A stretch of DNA of 51,162 nt from UQRS01 sp964481575 (lineage in GTDB: Bacteria > Bacillota > Clostridia > Oscillospirales > Acutalibacteraceae), in NCBI GenBank assembly GCA_964481575.1, contig CAYZTR010000015.1:1-51162 (forward strand). The letters run 5' to 3'. The notes beneath the pieces are model-generated. The model searched no databases. It saw only the letters and a program-made list of their open reading frames with translations, and had not been told where the DNA came from. Both the position numbers and the translations under genes were made by a program. How positions within the stretch are numbered: the first letter of the stretch is position 1; each line of letters begins with the position of its first letter. Positions 51,102 to 51,162 of the stretch are shown here, piece by piece.

Positions 51102-51162
51102 GTTATTTAAAAGTTGCTTGTGACTTGTTATATGGGCTTTGTGAGAAACAGGTTGCACTCAG

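Noticed and set aside
51055..51119. Possible CRISPR array from the tandem repeats at the window end
   Set aside because: Units are 12 bp and directly adjacent; there are no spacers.

Overview
The window looks like chromosome of an endospore-forming, Gram-positive anaerobe of the Clostridia, most likely an Oscillospiraceae/Ruminococcaceae-type gut bacterium. The evidence is a run of sporulation genes (sigG, a ylmC/ymxH-like gene, spoIVB, spo0A, spoIIE), strong AGGAGG-type ribosome sites, sigma-A promoters with 17-bp spacers, and four very large secreted proteins ending in type I dockerins, the mark of a cellulosome-like complex. No cohesin or scaffoldin gene is visible, so the docking partner must lie elsewhere.

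Layout. 0-2.8 kb: 3' end of dnaE, pfkA and a HAD phosphatase on the plus strand. 2.9-6.8 kb: a minus-strand aspartate-family operon (ACT protein, hom, thrB, lysC) with one good promoter upstream and a terminator at its end; lysC has an internal ribosome site. 7.0-11.8 kb: AI-2E/YtvI-like membrane protein, then sigG, ylmC-like, spoIVB and spo0A. 12.0-14.2 kb: a DRE-TIM acyltransferase resembling (Re)-citrate synthase, coupled to an FCD-type GntR regulator, with a 13-bp-arm palindrome on the promoter. 14.9-17.0 kb: minus-strand pyrB (fused to a PyrI-like zinc domain), a flavin reductase and a DUF4364 gene. 17.3-20.6 kb: divergent intracellular GH78 rhamnosidase and medium-chain dehydrogenase. 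20.6-22.6 kb: MATE efflux pump behind two tandem RNA hairpin elements, and a small Cys-rich protein. 22.8-29.5 kb: tRNA-Leu(CAA), alr, a frameshifted GH2 beta-galactosidase, an antiporter remnant and ychF. 29.6-32.1 kb: spoIIE behind a Spo0A-type promoter.

32.2-50.9 kb is the accessory part: an AraC regulator followed by four dockerin proteins, namely two different GH78 rhamnosidases, a non-catalytic LGFP/helical-repeat protein and an esterase with three catalytic domains. All eight dockerin half-repeats share nearly the same helix, so one cohesin type probably binds them all. These four genes and the intracellular rhamnosidase share a cre/LacI-like operator (T-W-W-A-A-N-C-G-T core) near a sigma-A promoter. 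The simplest reading is a co-regulated system that de-esterifies rhamnose-rich plant polysaccharide (rhamnogalacturonan or similar) and removes rhamnose outside the cell, then finishes oligosaccharides inside with the cytoplasmic GH78 enzyme and perhaps the beta-galactosidase. Family assignments come from motif recognition by eye; no database search was possible.
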